Source of the DNA: Agrocybe praecox
Taxonomy: Eukaryota > Basidiomycota > Agaricomycetes > Agaricales > Agrocybaceae
Length of the DNA stretch: 64,000 nt
Direction of reading: 5' to 3'
Assembly (NCBI GenBank): GCA_964017145.1
Contig: OZ024840.1
Location: 1,054,001 to 1,118,000, forward strand
The translations under genes and the position numbers were made by a program. Shown here piece by piece: positions 1-11,440 of this stretch. Each line of letters starts with the position of its first letter. Positions within the stretch are counted from its first letter, which is position 1. The notes under the pieces are model-generated. The model ran no database searches. It saw nothing but the letters and a program-made list of their open reading frames with translations, and was not told where the DNA came from.

Positions 1-166
1 CAGGTTCTATCTGATGAAAAAGCCCTGAATTTGGTTGTGGCCTCCATGAGCATGAATTTGTTTTAAAACGTATTCTCAATAATCGACGACGTTTTCAATG
101 ATTCTTTTGTGTAGCGGTGATGATCGGCGACATGAAGGATACAAGAGTAATACTTGGAAGCCGTTC

Positions 167-3100
167 CTAGCCGTGTAAAAACGCTTTCGCTATGTCAGCC
201 TGGAAGCGTCCAATATAAGCTAGCAGGTCTTGGTCAGGTAGCGCAGAATGCTCATAAGCTTGGGCGAGTTGAGTGCGGAGCTGACAAAAGGAATCAGTAA
301 CACCGAAGAATGGAGCAGTAAGGAGTAGATAGCTACCCTTAGCAATGCCTTCCTCCGAATGGAAATCTTATGAGCCTCACTAGATTCCTCGTGGCGCGTC
401 TGTATAGAAGTTAGCCGTTCGGCTACTCGTTTACCTTCAACTAAAACATCAGCTGGAAGGTCAGCAAGCCGTGCCAATTCCATTCCTTAAGGATAAACTT
501 CGTCAAATTTTATTGTTTGCCAAGATTATTAAATTTAGATATACCGTAATGGCTGAAATCTTCAGAGGCGCCATCGAGAATCCTGTTGGACAATCAAGCT
601 TTCAAAAGTCGAGAAGAGTGTGGCCTGCGCGCACTTATACTGGAAACGGATCCCGAAGTGCGATGATGACGGACGACTTTTCTAAATCGGACGATATTAG
701 AAAGACAATCCAGCAATTATGGAGTGACAGAACATACTTGAACTAACAGGTGGAGGCTGTAGCGAGTGTATCATGCGGTTAAACTGAATGTTAAGGCCCA
801 AACGGGGTACCACACGCACTTAATAACGGTTGGCTGTTTTGATAATGTTTTTGTTAATTCGCTAAAGTGTCTGAGTGGAAAAGTCAGCTGCATGGTGAAT
901 GCTACATGGAGACAACTGTTTTCACGTAGCGAAGAAAACAAAGGGCTATAAAACCCGATACGTGATCAGCTGCACACCAATCACTTTACACGATTCACGA
1001 ACCTTGAGAACAATCAAACCTTCTGCGATCGCATGCGAAATACCGACCCCTTCTCGCGGGGAGGTTCCTCGACCGAGTTCATCGACAAGGATCAAAGATC
1101 GTGAAGTTGCAAGACCTATATCATCACGGGATACGAGATCAGTATAAAGTATAACCGCAGTTGAAACATAAGTCAATTATTAACCCAAGATCATGGCGGA
1201 CGATGCCATCTCGCTTGCGAAAGTGCTTAACCCTTTTTCGAGATCGTCATCATTTGATAGACGGGATAGGAGAAAATCATGAACTCTTCCGAGTTCCGAT
1301 AAGTCTCCAATAGACCCACTAGAGAAGATAATCAAGCTTACCTGAAACTCGCATATTCCCCAGGCACAAAGCAGCCACATAATGCCATAACGGCCAGTAA
1401 TCCGATCTGGCGCAAGTATGTGCTCTTTCCTATCGAAATGCTTAGTGGCGAAGAATCTGCTTGAGCTTTGGAGCCCCACCGGACATACTGTAGCAGCATT
1501 TAGTCAAAGTGTCTAAGAACAACGGCGGTACAAACTTAGGGCCCTGGATAATCTGAAAGGAGGACGAATCATCGCAATAGACATCATTTGGGATGAGAGT
1601 TCCGGATGATTGAACTGTTTCTAGAATGGGGTGTCTTCCGCCCTTAATAGCTAGAGTGCCTGTAAATTCGGGGCGAACTGAAATAAGGAGGTTTTAGTAC
1701 TAAGCCGATTGATTTGAGCGTCGAACAATACTTTCCATAGTTGCGCACTTGACGGACATATATGAGACATGTTCCATGGAGTTGTGTATACCTAAAAGAC
1801 ACTCACTAATAGATGCGTGGGCAAAAGACCAGAGCATATCGACTAGCGCAACCTTGAAAATTTTTATTTGAAAACAAGGCAAAAGCGGAGTTAAAGCCCT
1901 TCTTACAGCTTCGGACGCCTTATACAATGCACCAATATCGGACACAATTTCAGCCATGAGGTCCTGTATGATTCTAGAAATCACAATCATTTCACGATGT
2001 CAGCTAGAAAAAGGAGAAACCGCACTTGTCACTCAAGATCAACGTTTCATCCAAGGCATCCTTCATTCTAGCATTCATCTTTTTCTAGAAGGAAGCATGT
2101 TAACTGACAAGTAACGAGCCTTTTGTAGCAAACAACATACCAACTCCATGCTCGAAAACATCCATCTTCCTTTTTTCATGGACACATTGACGAAGCCTTT
2201 AGGCAGTTCTCCTTCAAGATCGTTCTTTCTCAGGGCGAATATAAACCCTGTTTCTTGATAAACCAAAGTCAAAGGCAAGCCATGCTCTTGAGAGAGAGAA
2301 CGGTTGAGCTGATAAATGTCCCCAACATTCTCTTTGTACGTTTCGCGAGCAACGTCAAGAAGCCGGTTGCAATTGGCCTTGACTGCGTAGACTCGGGCAT
2401 TGACAGCAGTCAAACCGCCCTACAGATAAAAAGTTCATTCCATAAGGAGGTTCGTCAAGGATATACGGACGAACTTTGGAAGGAGCAGCGTCCTCATTCA
2501 AATGTTCAGATATCAAGGTGTCGATTTTTTCGATGCGCTCGTCGGAAAGCATCTAGAAACGTTCTAGTATTCGGGATCATGAACTGGATGTAAGGATCAA
2601 ATACATCATGAACAATTCTCAAGAGCTGAGCCCGACAGCCTTCCAGTGTCTTCCTCAGCAGGGGGAGGTTCTTCACGACATTTCGCAGATTGAGAATCTG
2701 TGATACTCTCTGTGACGCAGGCTTTGCGTTAGTAGTGATCCTTGCTTCCGAGGATGCCAGCTTTAAATGAGTATATTAGAGGTAATGATGCATGCAGCAG
2801 GATACACAGCTAACAGTTAACGCACAGCAACGATCAATTTATCGAAGTCCATCTTGGTAAATGTCTTCAAAGCGTCCCGAACATAGGAAAAGCGATCTTC
2901 AGCATTGATTAGCTCTGTAAAAAATAGGTTGTTGTTTATTTTCAAGGATGTCAGATATTACGTATTTGCCTTCAACGACGTCCAACCTAGCGTCGACCGA
3001 ACTCTGTACTAAGATGACCGTAAGCTCTGGAGCAAAGAGCAAAGAAAAAACATACCTGTTACAGGAGAGAGAAGATTGACTCGTAAAAGTCTCGAGGCCA

Positions 3101-4059
3101 TTGGAGTGTAAGTATGATTGAGCACGCTGGGAAAAAATTAGCCCCTATATGCATGTATGTTAGAATACATCACATACCCAAAGAGAGAGTGGGCAGATTT
3201 CTTGTGAGTCATGTTTCCAACGAGCTCGAGGTTCCTCGCGGTGTCCGGGTCTATCATCATGGTACCATCGACTGGGACGTATCTTATGCGTAAGGATCCC
3301 GCAGCAAAGCGGGTATTGAGTCGGCCTTCAGCATATTTGAACAGTGCGGATGCTGCGGAAAGCGCATAATATCTATATATGCGCGTTAGATTAATCATTG
3401 GGGTACTTTACGGTAAATTTACTTGTTTGAAACCGCCAAAACCGTACCTGCACGTTCATCGTCTTCTACGCATAGCTGAAGAATGAACTCGAGGCCTTTT
3501 TCGAAAGATTTTGTAAGTATATGCGCCAGAAAGAAGATAAAAGGGGTACTTACCACTAGCATCGTTCCAATAGCGACGTCCTACGGATTCCAGTTGAACA
3601 CCTGGAAATTCCTCCTGGATATACTCCACAAGCAACGAAGTTGATGCGGATCTTTTCCCGGATGGAGCGAGAGCAGCATCCACAACCGACAAGGACGTGT
3701 CAGGTATAAGAACGAGACTAGGATTATGAATATGCATTTGGTGTAATGACTTTACATAGGTCTGACAATCGGCGATCTGGGTTATAGAAAACGATTGGAG
3801 AAAATGCATATATTCGGCGAATTGAAATTGGAAGGGATGGTACCTGGACAAGCATGACTTTACCGGTATCTTTGTCGAGAGCGGCGATTCCAACCTCTCT
3901 GGAGATGCCTCGACCTTCGAGAACTGCCACCACATACGAACCCTCATGGCGAACCGACGCCGCTGTTTGCGGGCGTGCTGTAGTAGGACGTGAGTGGCCG
4001 GTCCATGGTCTGTTTGTCGAATCATTACCAGACTGGCTGGTCCACGGTCGTGAAGACAT
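167..4059 (-). CDS. MSH4: MutS homologue MSH4 (meiotic recombination)
   Basis: MutS-family ATPase; in other eukaryotes MSH4 pairs with MSH5 to stabilise meiotic recombination intermediates and promote crossovers. The ATG at 4059 opens a low-complexity leader (MSSRPWTSQSG), then the MutS II/connector block (VLEGRGISREVGIAALD; QTYVKSLHQMHIHNPSL near 3.75 kb), the core/lever region (3.4-1.7 kb), the Walker A motif GPNMSGKSTYLR (1.55-1.39 kb), the Walker B/signature block LVDELGRGTSPREGVGI (about 1.1 kb) and the C-terminal LPADVL...RRKALLR. The last intron, about 56 nt near 330-280, ends in TTTTGTCAG and joins the final exon (LRTQLAQAYEHSALPDQDLL) to a TAG at 167-169. Walker A is interrupted by two introns around an 8-nt exon. 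There is no MutS mismatch-recognition domain I, as expected for MSH4 rather than MSH2/3/6. I saw no disabling change. Confidence 0.9.
1480..1487 (-). other. MSH4: 8-nt microexon of MSH4 inside Walker A
   Basis: Reading the minus strand, GGC CCT AA ends an exon at 1536. A 48-nt GT...AG intron (1535-1488) follows, then T ATG TCC G (1487-1480), then a 50-nt intron (1479-1430), then GA AAG AGC ACA. Only this splicing yields the invariant GPNMSGKST. The second donor is GTGGGG, weaker than usual. Confidence 0.75.
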
Positions 4060-4420
4060 GGGGATGAGGCGTGGTAGAAAAAAAATGACCGATAGCCTGG
4101 AAAGTTTTAGTAAGTTAACTGCATGACCGCTCCTTGCAGCACAAACGGCAGCGACTGTATTTGGCAGCAAAGGGGAGAACAAATAAGAACACTCTTCGTT
4201 CAACTGCAGACCGCAGCACGTAGCAGATTATGAGATAGATTGTATAAGATTATACAAGCGGGTATATATATATATATTGGACGGGTATACGGTGACAAGA
4301 TTCTAGAAAAAGGAATGAGCGACAAAGATCCCTTCAGACATGAACAAGATCACCTGAATCATGATACATGGGTTATCATCAACGCCGATCGCATTGTTTC
4401 CAGTACCGGAGAGCTACTGC
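4060..4420. other. Intergenic MSH4-VPS72
   Basis: This 361-bp gap holds the 3' flank of VPS72 and the MSH4 promoter. The (TA)n run at 4264-4277 lies about 205 bp upstream of the MSH4 ATG. No gene was recognised. Confidence 0.5.
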
Positions 4421-6290
4421 TTATTCGGAGGTTTTACCAACAGGAGGTTTCTCACGTTCGAGGTAGCAACCCAGGGCTGGGTTCCAAACGTATTCATGTT
4501 GGAGCAGTTCCGTAAGGATCTTATAAGCATGACTGTCCGCGTATGGAACATTCGTTCTTGGGTCCAGATAATGAGCTTGACGTCCAGTAATCGGACATGT
4601 CTGCCTAGGCCGAGCTTCAGATCGATGTCATCAGCAAATCTAGTGACTTCAGGAAGCACACTATTCTACTCACATAATGGTCGGTTTTTTCCTACAAACA
4701 CCTTGATCTCGTTCCATTTAACGTGGTCACCGAACATAGCGGTCATGGTCTCCATCCAAGTCGGTTTAGGGTGACTTTTTCGTTGTGCCAACTCATGGAC
4801 CAAATAATTCTTGGTCTGCATTTCGATCCGATATTCGGGTTCAGGTGCGGCGGCAAGGGAGTCTTGAGAGCCTTGAGCTGGTGTATCAATTTGCGATGCA
4901 GTTACAACAATTTGGGGTGCTTGAACAAAATTCTGATGAGCGACGGGTGTAGAGGAGGGAGGAGGTAGGGATAGGGCTTCTTGAAAAGACATTGGAGGCG
5001 GTGTTGGTAGGGGTGGCCACAAAGGGAATGAAGATCCTGCATCATGATAAGGCTGATAATGAGAAAACGACATCGTTAGAGGCTGAGATGGTGTGGGTGT
5101 AGCACCGGATGGTATTTGCAATGGAGGGGATGAAACGGTAGCAAGCGTGGAGACCATGGCATTCCCGCCACTATAATTATATGTTGTGGGAGTGAAAAGA
5201 CTCCCAGGGGGACCATAAACACTTCTATGGATGGAAGGTGTAGGCGCTTTAGGTAGAATCGGAGCAACTGGAGGTGGTGGCGGTGGTTCAACGACAATTT
5301 TGACCTCTTCATTGCGGCTTGTCCATCTCAGTAATGGGCCTTCGACGGTTGCACGCACTACCTTGGCACGTTTTCGCTTTTCGTCTTCGTTTTTAAGATA
5401 ATCACGATGTTCCACGATATTCCCTTCTTCAGTATCTAGTGCAAGTGCGATGAGTTCTGCTTGAGTGAATGTCTTGTGCTCAATTTTTGCCTTCTTCGGT
5501 TGGGATGCCTATATATATATAAATCCCTGTAGCATAAACAATGGAACTGTTTTAACACGCACTTTCTTTGCCGCAGATTGTTTGAGTCGTATGGCGGTGG
5601 CAGATGTGCTCATAACGGTGTGCTTGCGCTTGCTCGTCCTTTTATTGCCCAATAATTGTGCACTCTCGCCACGCACAAGCTCCCCACTTTCTGCATCGAC
5701 GGCGTCGCCTAGGGAGACATGATGGGTGGACTTCGCCTTGAACTTCCTGGTACTAACGGTTGCCTGAATTTGGATATCCGGGTTGAAGGTTGCTTTATGC
5801 TTCAGATGCGCCGCTGCCGTTGTTCTCTCCAATCTAGAGCGTTTGGCCTGCTCCGATGAATCCTGCCACTCGTTCGACGAATAAAACGTTTGCTTACCTT
5901 TCTATCCCTCCGTTCCTCGTTCGCGACTTCCAGCTCACCAACGTCCTGCTCTTGCTTATCGGCCTCCTCGTCCGTTGATTCGAAGTCAGAACCGACTGAG
6001 TCTTCCTCAACTGAAAGATGTCGTCTAAACATTTAAGAAAAATATCAAGGGCAATATAATCGGGTTTACACATACCTTTATCATTGACAAAATCTTTATC
6101 ATCATCCAAATCCTTGCTAACATCTTCTACTGCCATTTCAGCCAAGGCCGCTTCCATGCTATGAGAGATACAGTAAGCTGACCGGCGGTCATTAGAGTAT
6201 TTGCAAGACGAACCGATTTCCTGCGGTACTCCTCTTCGACCGCCGAGTAACCAGCAGTTCGGTGGGTTCAACATTAGTGGAGGCCTCCAT
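4421..6290 (-). CDS. VPS72: YL1 nuclear protein, SWR1 complex subunit VPS72/SWC2
   Basis: Homologue of YL1/VPS72/Swc2, the SWR1-complex (SRCAP in animals) subunit that binds H2A.Z-H2B and helps deposit H2A.Z in chromatin. The N-terminus reads TRRSKRSTAGNR, an intron, then MEAALAEMAVEDVSKDLDDD, DKDFVNDKG and an acidic DFESTDEEADKQEQD stretch (YL1 N-terminal, histone-binding region). A basic middle and a long Pro-rich linker (PPPPPP near 5.27 kb) follow. The end carries the YL1 C-terminal domain: CPITGRQAHYLDPRTNVPYA, then DSHAYKILTELLQ. The ATG at 6290 gives the expected N-terminus, and TAA is at 4421-4423. Exon 1 splices within AAT CG|C, from a GTTCGT donor to a CTCATAG acceptor. It lies head-to-tail upstream of MSH4, 361 bp away. 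The Pro/Ser-rich linker is longer than in yeast or human YL1. Confidence 0.85.
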
Positions 6291-6559
6291 GATGCAATAG
6301 ATTCGAGTACAATGGGCGGCGACGCCGTTACAGACGGCTGGTTACGAGCAATAAGTTGTGGTGGTTAATTGACAACACGAAACGGGCAGGATTGTTGAGT
6401 TTCATTATTTCGATCTCCGATTCGGAAGACTGTAATCCAAATTAAGAATTTGCGCCACACATTGGTGATCAACTAAAATATGGCACTTATAATCAACGTA
6501 TCTGAGTTTGCCTTGCAGTAAAACCCATATAGTTGTAAAAAATTAGTTATATCTCATAT
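6291..6559. other. Intergenic, VPS72 promoter side
   Basis: AT-rich spacer. A short segment near 6445-6475 (TTGCGCCACACATTG-like) resembles 7203-7225, which lies 3' of the next intact family gene, so this is probably duplicated 3' flank of the membrane-protein gene. No coding signal. Confidence 0.4.
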
Positions 6560-6965
6560 TAAAAAATATTACAATGAAGGCGGACTAAAGCTAAGGCTCA
6601 TTCTAAGCAAGGCACGAAGCATACTATAGTAGGAGCTCAAGCTGTACTAGGGTATGAGAAAGAACTAAATAGCACTGAGCTCAAAAAATTAGAGTCATGG
6701 GTATATGTTTGTTATATCAAGACTACTTCCAAGGTGTAATAAATATATAAAGCTAGAAACTACCAGCAAATTGGAAATGTCGGTGGACAAGGCAAGCTAG
6801 AAGATCAAGGGGAATGCATTGGGATGTATTATATGATATCGTACCTCGAGATGTGCGATAAGAATAATCCAACTGCAAAAATATAACATATTGACTATCC
6901 CATGACAGATGCTCGCCAATGCCGTGAAGACCCCGCACGAAAAGGTGGTCAAAACTAGCGTTCAA
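6560..6965 (-). pseudogene. Relic of the seven-helix membrane-protein family (3' part)
   Basis: Only late exons survive. Between about 6965 and 6840 the minus strand reads FSCGVFTALASICHGIV, matching the sixth-helix exon of the neighbouring intact copy (FSCGIFTAFASISHAIF), and ends at a CTCGAG|GTACG donor like its relatives. Near 6660-6635 the tail motif FSSFSYPSTA is followed by TGA. The intervening C-terminal tail is mostly gone, and no earlier exon is present. It abuts the intact gene at 7264-8574 in the same orientation, so a tandem duplication that then decayed is the simplest reading. Confidence 0.7.
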
Positions 6966-7263
6966 TGTCGTCTCTCAAACTACTGAATATAGAATATAAA
7001 GGATAAAATGTGTATTCTTCTGCACCCGGTATCATAAAAAAAGCAAACTTTAATACATGCACTGACTTTCATGTTATAATTACTAGCACTGAACATGCAT
7101 AGAATTTGGGATGATCTTGGGATGATGTGATTGACGGATGCCAGAACGGCGCGCGTGGTTGAGCCATATTGTTTCAATCCCCTAATCAGAGGAACCAAGA
7201 ATTGGCGCCACACATCGTCAAACACCGAAGTCCGACGTTCACGCGCACGGTCAATCTGGGAGA
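6966..7263. other. Spacer between relic and intact family copy
   Basis: AT-rich, no coding signal. 7185-7225 resembles the 3' flank of the relic near 6445-6475, in keeping with a tandem duplication that included 3' flank. Confidence 0.35.
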
Positions 7264-8574
7264 TCACAAATCAACTCCACACGTGCTAGGGTACGAGAAA
7301 GAGCTGAATGGCACTGAATTCAGGATGTTGGAATCATGGGAGGATGGAATAGTACTATTTCTCGAGGATATATCGAGAGTAGTTCTAAGGTGTGACAAAA
7401 CAGTTAATTCGAGTGCTGTCTGTCGCAGGTGAGAGGGTGCTGGCGAAGTATAACCAGTCTCGTATCTGGGTATATTTCCCGATGTAGTTTCCTGGTGTGT
7501 TGTTGAGGAAGGATCATGTATCCTCCTCGGGGGTGCTCCATGATTCTCGTCTGTGTTTTGACTCTTCGATGCGTTGCGGAAAGCTCGATATACGTAGGTC
7601 ACAACCGCCATCAGGTTAGAAACAACAATGGATAAAGCAAGCTAAATATAACCAGAGACCTCATTTAGAGTTATTCCGCTTAAAATTCCCACGATTTGCA
7701 TACCTCGAGGTTTCCTATGAGAATCATCCAAACACGATAATTCAGCACAGTGAATATGGCATGAGAGATGCTCGCAAATGCCGTGAAGATTCCGCACGAG
7801 AATACGGCTAAGATGAGAGTGCGATCCTGACGACGGAGTTTCATTTTCTGCAGCATATAGACAGGAGCAACTATTAGCCACATATCACCTAAAGAATTGG
7901 CTATTGATGGAGATAGGCATAAGTTTTTTTTTGTGAGAATAGTATAGGTTCAAAAGACTTACTGACAAGCTCTTGGACTCCTGTATACAGAGCATATTTC
8001 GAAATAGTTGTGCACCACGGGAAGCCTGAGACCCCTGTTTGAATACATCCGACGATATTCTGCATGATTATATACATCCATATTACGCCAAAGACAACGG
8101 GAACTACTCTAGTAAGCCTGTAGAAGATTCCACAGGGTGGTGCAAGTCTCGCAATAGCAACAGCAACGGATAACCTGCTAGCCCTTTTTAGGAGATCAGT
8201 CACCACCTGCACTGGGTAATTTGGGTGGTAGATCATCTTACCACAATGTCGATGTGTAACCTAATAGTAATGTCCATCGGACTGGCAACATATTGTTTGT
8301 GTCGACCCGTAAACCAACCAAATAGAGGATGAAGATAGTGGTACTCATAACAAACGCGACGGCTGCCCAGAAATCGTCCCACCATAAACGACGCCCGATC
8401 CATCCGTGTAGAAGCCTAAAAAGAGTCGTCAATATGGCCAATGAGTGGCAAACTACGGCCACCGCTATTTACATTAAATTTAGATGTTCTGCGTAACGGG
8501 TGGTGCATGGAGTACAAGCACATACCTATACGCGCACTCTGTGGAGGGGTGATTATGAACGAGTTGGAGGACAT
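7264..8574 (-). CDS. Seven-helix membrane protein (fungal rhodopsin-like/Pth11-like fold), family copy B
   Basis: Integral membrane protein of a family repeated through this window; function unknown. Exon 1 starts at ATG 8574 (MSSNSFIITPPQSARI) and splices from G|GTATGT to an AAATAG acceptor. Exon 2 holds VCHSLAILTTLFRLLHGW (helix 1), RRLWWDDFWAAVAF (helix 2) and GYTSTLW. Then come SRLSVAVAIARL, a fourth helix (VVPVVFGVIWMYIIMQNIVG), SKYALYTGVQELV, MWLIVAPVYMLQKMKLRR (helix 5), LILAVFSCGIFTAFASISHA (helix 6) and VVSNLMAVVTYVYRAF (helix 7). The cytosolic-type tail is Ser/Thr-rich, with LELTVLSHLRTTLDISS and SVPFSSFSYPS just before the stop. WWDDFW recalls the conserved acidic/aromatic motif of fungal 'rhodopsin-domain' proteins of the Pth11 type. 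No retinal-lysine context was seen, so a light-driven role is not supported. Confidence 0.75.
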
Positions 8575-9155
8575 TCGATTTTTTGTTGATACGAGGATAT
8601 AGTGGCCAAGCCCAAGCCAAGTGATAAGGAGTTCGGACTAGCTTTTATAATGTGTCCCCCTAAGTGCTTAAACTGTGGGGTAGTGAAAATTCAGGGGCAA
8701 GACATAGTCAGTAATTACTTAGCTACGTAAAGACTCCCCTATATAATTTTCATTCTGGCCCACTGCGCCGGTGAATATTAAAGTTTCAGGACCAAGCTAC
8801 GGTCTCTTGATTCAATGACCCAGGAGTCAGTGAGGCAAACACAACCCTCGGCAACCAAGCTTCCCGCGCATATGTGTTGAGGAGAGGGGCATCAATCGTT
8901 CGGATTTAAATATTTGGAGATACTTTACCGTTAGCCGCATTAATCAATTCCAACGTTTCTTTTATGTTCCCGAAGCTTAACTGGTGGTTACTGAGCCTCG
9001 ATTAAAATGATGTGAGGTACCTCCAACTTCCGATGAGCGCTTATTTAATGGACATATAGTATAGGGATTGGATTATGTTATATGGGTTCTCTTTGAAACA
9101 TGCAAATATATTAGGTAGATATGTACGCACCGGTCTTTCTGGTAACCATACATTA
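8575..9155. other. Intergenic between family copies B and C
   Basis: This 581-bp spacer contains the promoter side of copy B and the 3' flank of copy C. No coding or RNA gene was recognised. Confidence 0.5.
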
Positions 9156-10553
9156 CTATGCACGAGATGAAACCTGAGTTGGGTTGGTCGGGTAAGAAAA
9201 AGAACTAAAAGGAGAGGAACCAATCGTTCCAGTAGTGCGATTATATGATTGATTATTTTGTGTGGTAATATCAAGGGAAGTCCCAAGATAAGAAAGCTCA
9301 GTAAGCTCCACCGTAGTGGTTTGTACGGTCACTTTTGAAGAAGAAGCGTCAGAAGAAAAGGATGGCTCGCCACTGTTCAATTGGCCAGTGGTTGTCATAG
9401 CTGTTTCCGCATCACTCGCATCAAGAGGATTTGGGGCCTCCGCTTGCCGGCTTGCATCGGCATTTGCGTTAAGCTGTCGGAAAACGCGATAGGCATATGT
9501 GACAACGACAAGTAGGTTGGAGACGATGATGGCTACAGAAACCTAGATTGTTCGCTCAATATTTTGACATAGGCAAAAATATTGAAATACCTCGATGTGA
9601 CCAGTCAGTCTCAGCCAGACAGGCGAGTTTACGAGAATAAATACGACATGAGCAATACTCGCAAACGAAGTGAAAATCCCGCATAGAAATATTGTTAGAA
9701 TGAGGTTACGCTGGGCACTCTGCAGCTTGATTCGCCATAGAATATACGCTGGAGCACAAAGCAGCCATGTGTCAGCTATGCAGTCGGCTGGAGTGATCAT
9801 CATGGAGTAAGGACTAAATTGCAAGTATTTAGATAAGGGGGACGGGACTTACTGACGAGCTCCATAATTCCTGTATACACACTGTACTTTGAGATTGTTG
9901 CGCAATAGGCGATCCGACTGCTCTTCCGTGTACATGCTATAACTTTCTGGAATACCATAGCCATCGCAAACAAGCCGAAGGTTATGGAAGCTCCCTTAGC
10001 CACACGTCGCATACGGCCCTGGGGGAGAATTCGAACAACGGTCACTGCCACAGTTAACCTTGCTGCCCTGGATAATTGGAGCATACCACAGTAAGAACAC
10101 TGACTTGCACGTCGAGGGCAGAACAAACAACTTACCAGAGCGTCATGGTGTAGGATAATAGAGTTAACCATCTTGAAGCTTGTAAAAACGTGGCTGATTT
10201 TTTCTCCGAGGTTTCTAAAATAAGCATCAGAGCCTGACAAATAAACCAAGAGGAAGAAAACAAGATCGTACTTTCCAGGCCACCCCCACTAATTGTAGAC
10301 AAAAAGACGACAAAAAGAATAATATCACTTCCAAGTGCCATCGTTGCCCAAAAGTCATCCCACCACAATTTACGAGAATGAATTCGATGTCCAAGTCTGA
10401 CCAATGTGGTCGGGATAGCCACTGAGTGGCATGTGCAAATGAGGGCTGTTGAAGATGATTCAAGGTCCGTTACACCAAAGGCAGCGTGCAGGAAAGAGAT
10501 GAGCAACGCGTACCTCGAGCTTGCTTGAACGAAACAGCTAATAACTGAGACAT
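9156..10553 (-). CDS. Seven-helix membrane protein, family copy C
   Basis: Same architecture as its neighbours. The ATG at 10553 opens exon 1 (MSQLLAVSFKQAR), spliced from G|GTACGC to a TCAACAG acceptor. Exon 2 reads ALICTCHSVAIPTTLVRLGH and SRKLWWDDFWATMALG. Later segments are SYTMTLW, AARLTVAVTVVRILPQGRMR, VAKGASITFGLFAMAMVFQK, SKYSVYTGIMELVS, TWLLCAPAYILWRIKLQ, LILTIFLCGIFTSFASIAHV and a seventh helix (IIVSNLLVVVTYAYRVF). The tail carries TTTVELTELSYLGTSLDITT and SSPFSSFSYPT, and the stop is at 9156. The reading frame also stays open upstream of the chosen ATG, so a longer N-terminus cannot be excluded, but this start reproduces the exon-1/intron-1 structure of five relatives. It lies divergent to VPS35. 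Confidence 0.75.
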
Positions 10554-11440
10554 GCCAGTGCCCGTGCGATATCGATGAAAGAACTGAAGGAATGACAGGG
10601 TAAACAAAATATTTAGATAGTAGGGAGACGTCCAGCCAGAGTGAAGTGTACGTGCATTGGCGAATCCCAAGTAGTTTATAAGTAAGCTTGGCCATCGCCT
10701 CAAGGGGAATGAGCACAGTAACGGCATGTTTTATGGATACGTCGACGGTCGAGAAGGTCGCCATTCAAACTGCATGGCTTACTCGGAAGCTATTATAACC
10801 CACGAGTCTAGCGCCTGTGGGTGAGATTTTTTTAAAAGAAATATATTATTTCAATATGAAGCCTCGAAATCGCAGCCCTGAAAAGCGGCGGCAGCGGCGT
10901 AAGGGATGTTGAAGTAATCTCTTAAAAATGACTTGGGTGAAGCACATATTGAATTTTTGCCACCATAGGCCCGAGCATATGTACCCTGAGCGCTGAGCTT
11001 CGACGCTGAAGTGAATAGAAAAACGCTCCATGCCAATTCCTCGTTCCGTTGCTGAGATTCTGGCGTCAGTCAGTCTCGTCATGATAAGTCCACCGGAGCG
11101 CTATCTTTAAAAAGCATTGTACAGCTGGAGTCTTTCATCGGGACTCTCCGATTCGGTTCATAGGACACGGTTCCCTGTTACTACCAGCCCGTCGATGAAG
11201 TCCGGACGCTGAGAAGAGATCCGATCGCCTGTTCTATGATGGAGATTTGCAAGGCGTCAAGAGGAAGCGGAACAAGTTGTTGATGTTGAAACACGTCTAG
11301 CTGACGTAATAAAGGACCAAAGCGGGGCCAAACAGATTGTCTGTACTGGCACTGCGCTTCCGGCAGTGATTCTTGACTTCTATTACTGTGACATCTGCCT
11401 TTCTTAAGGCTTACTTGCTCTGGCGACTACCACCACTACC
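10554..11440. other. Intergenic between copy C and VPS35, with an unidentified minus-strand fragment
   Basis: This is the divergent promoter region. A minus-strand open stretch at about 11036-10851 ends GTYARAYGGKNSICASPKSF, DYFNIPYAAAAAFQGCDFEA. The Cys spacing and 'CDF' ending weakly recall the C-terminal part of an X8/CBM43-type module. It is short, has no clear upstream exon, and is best treated as a relic or chance frame. Confidence 0.35.

Noticed and set aside
7264..8574. Light-sensing or proton-pumping rhodopsin
   Set aside because: Although seven-helix, no copy shows a retinal-binding Lys in a DxxxKxxF-like last helix; the last helix reads VVSNLL..VTY.YR.
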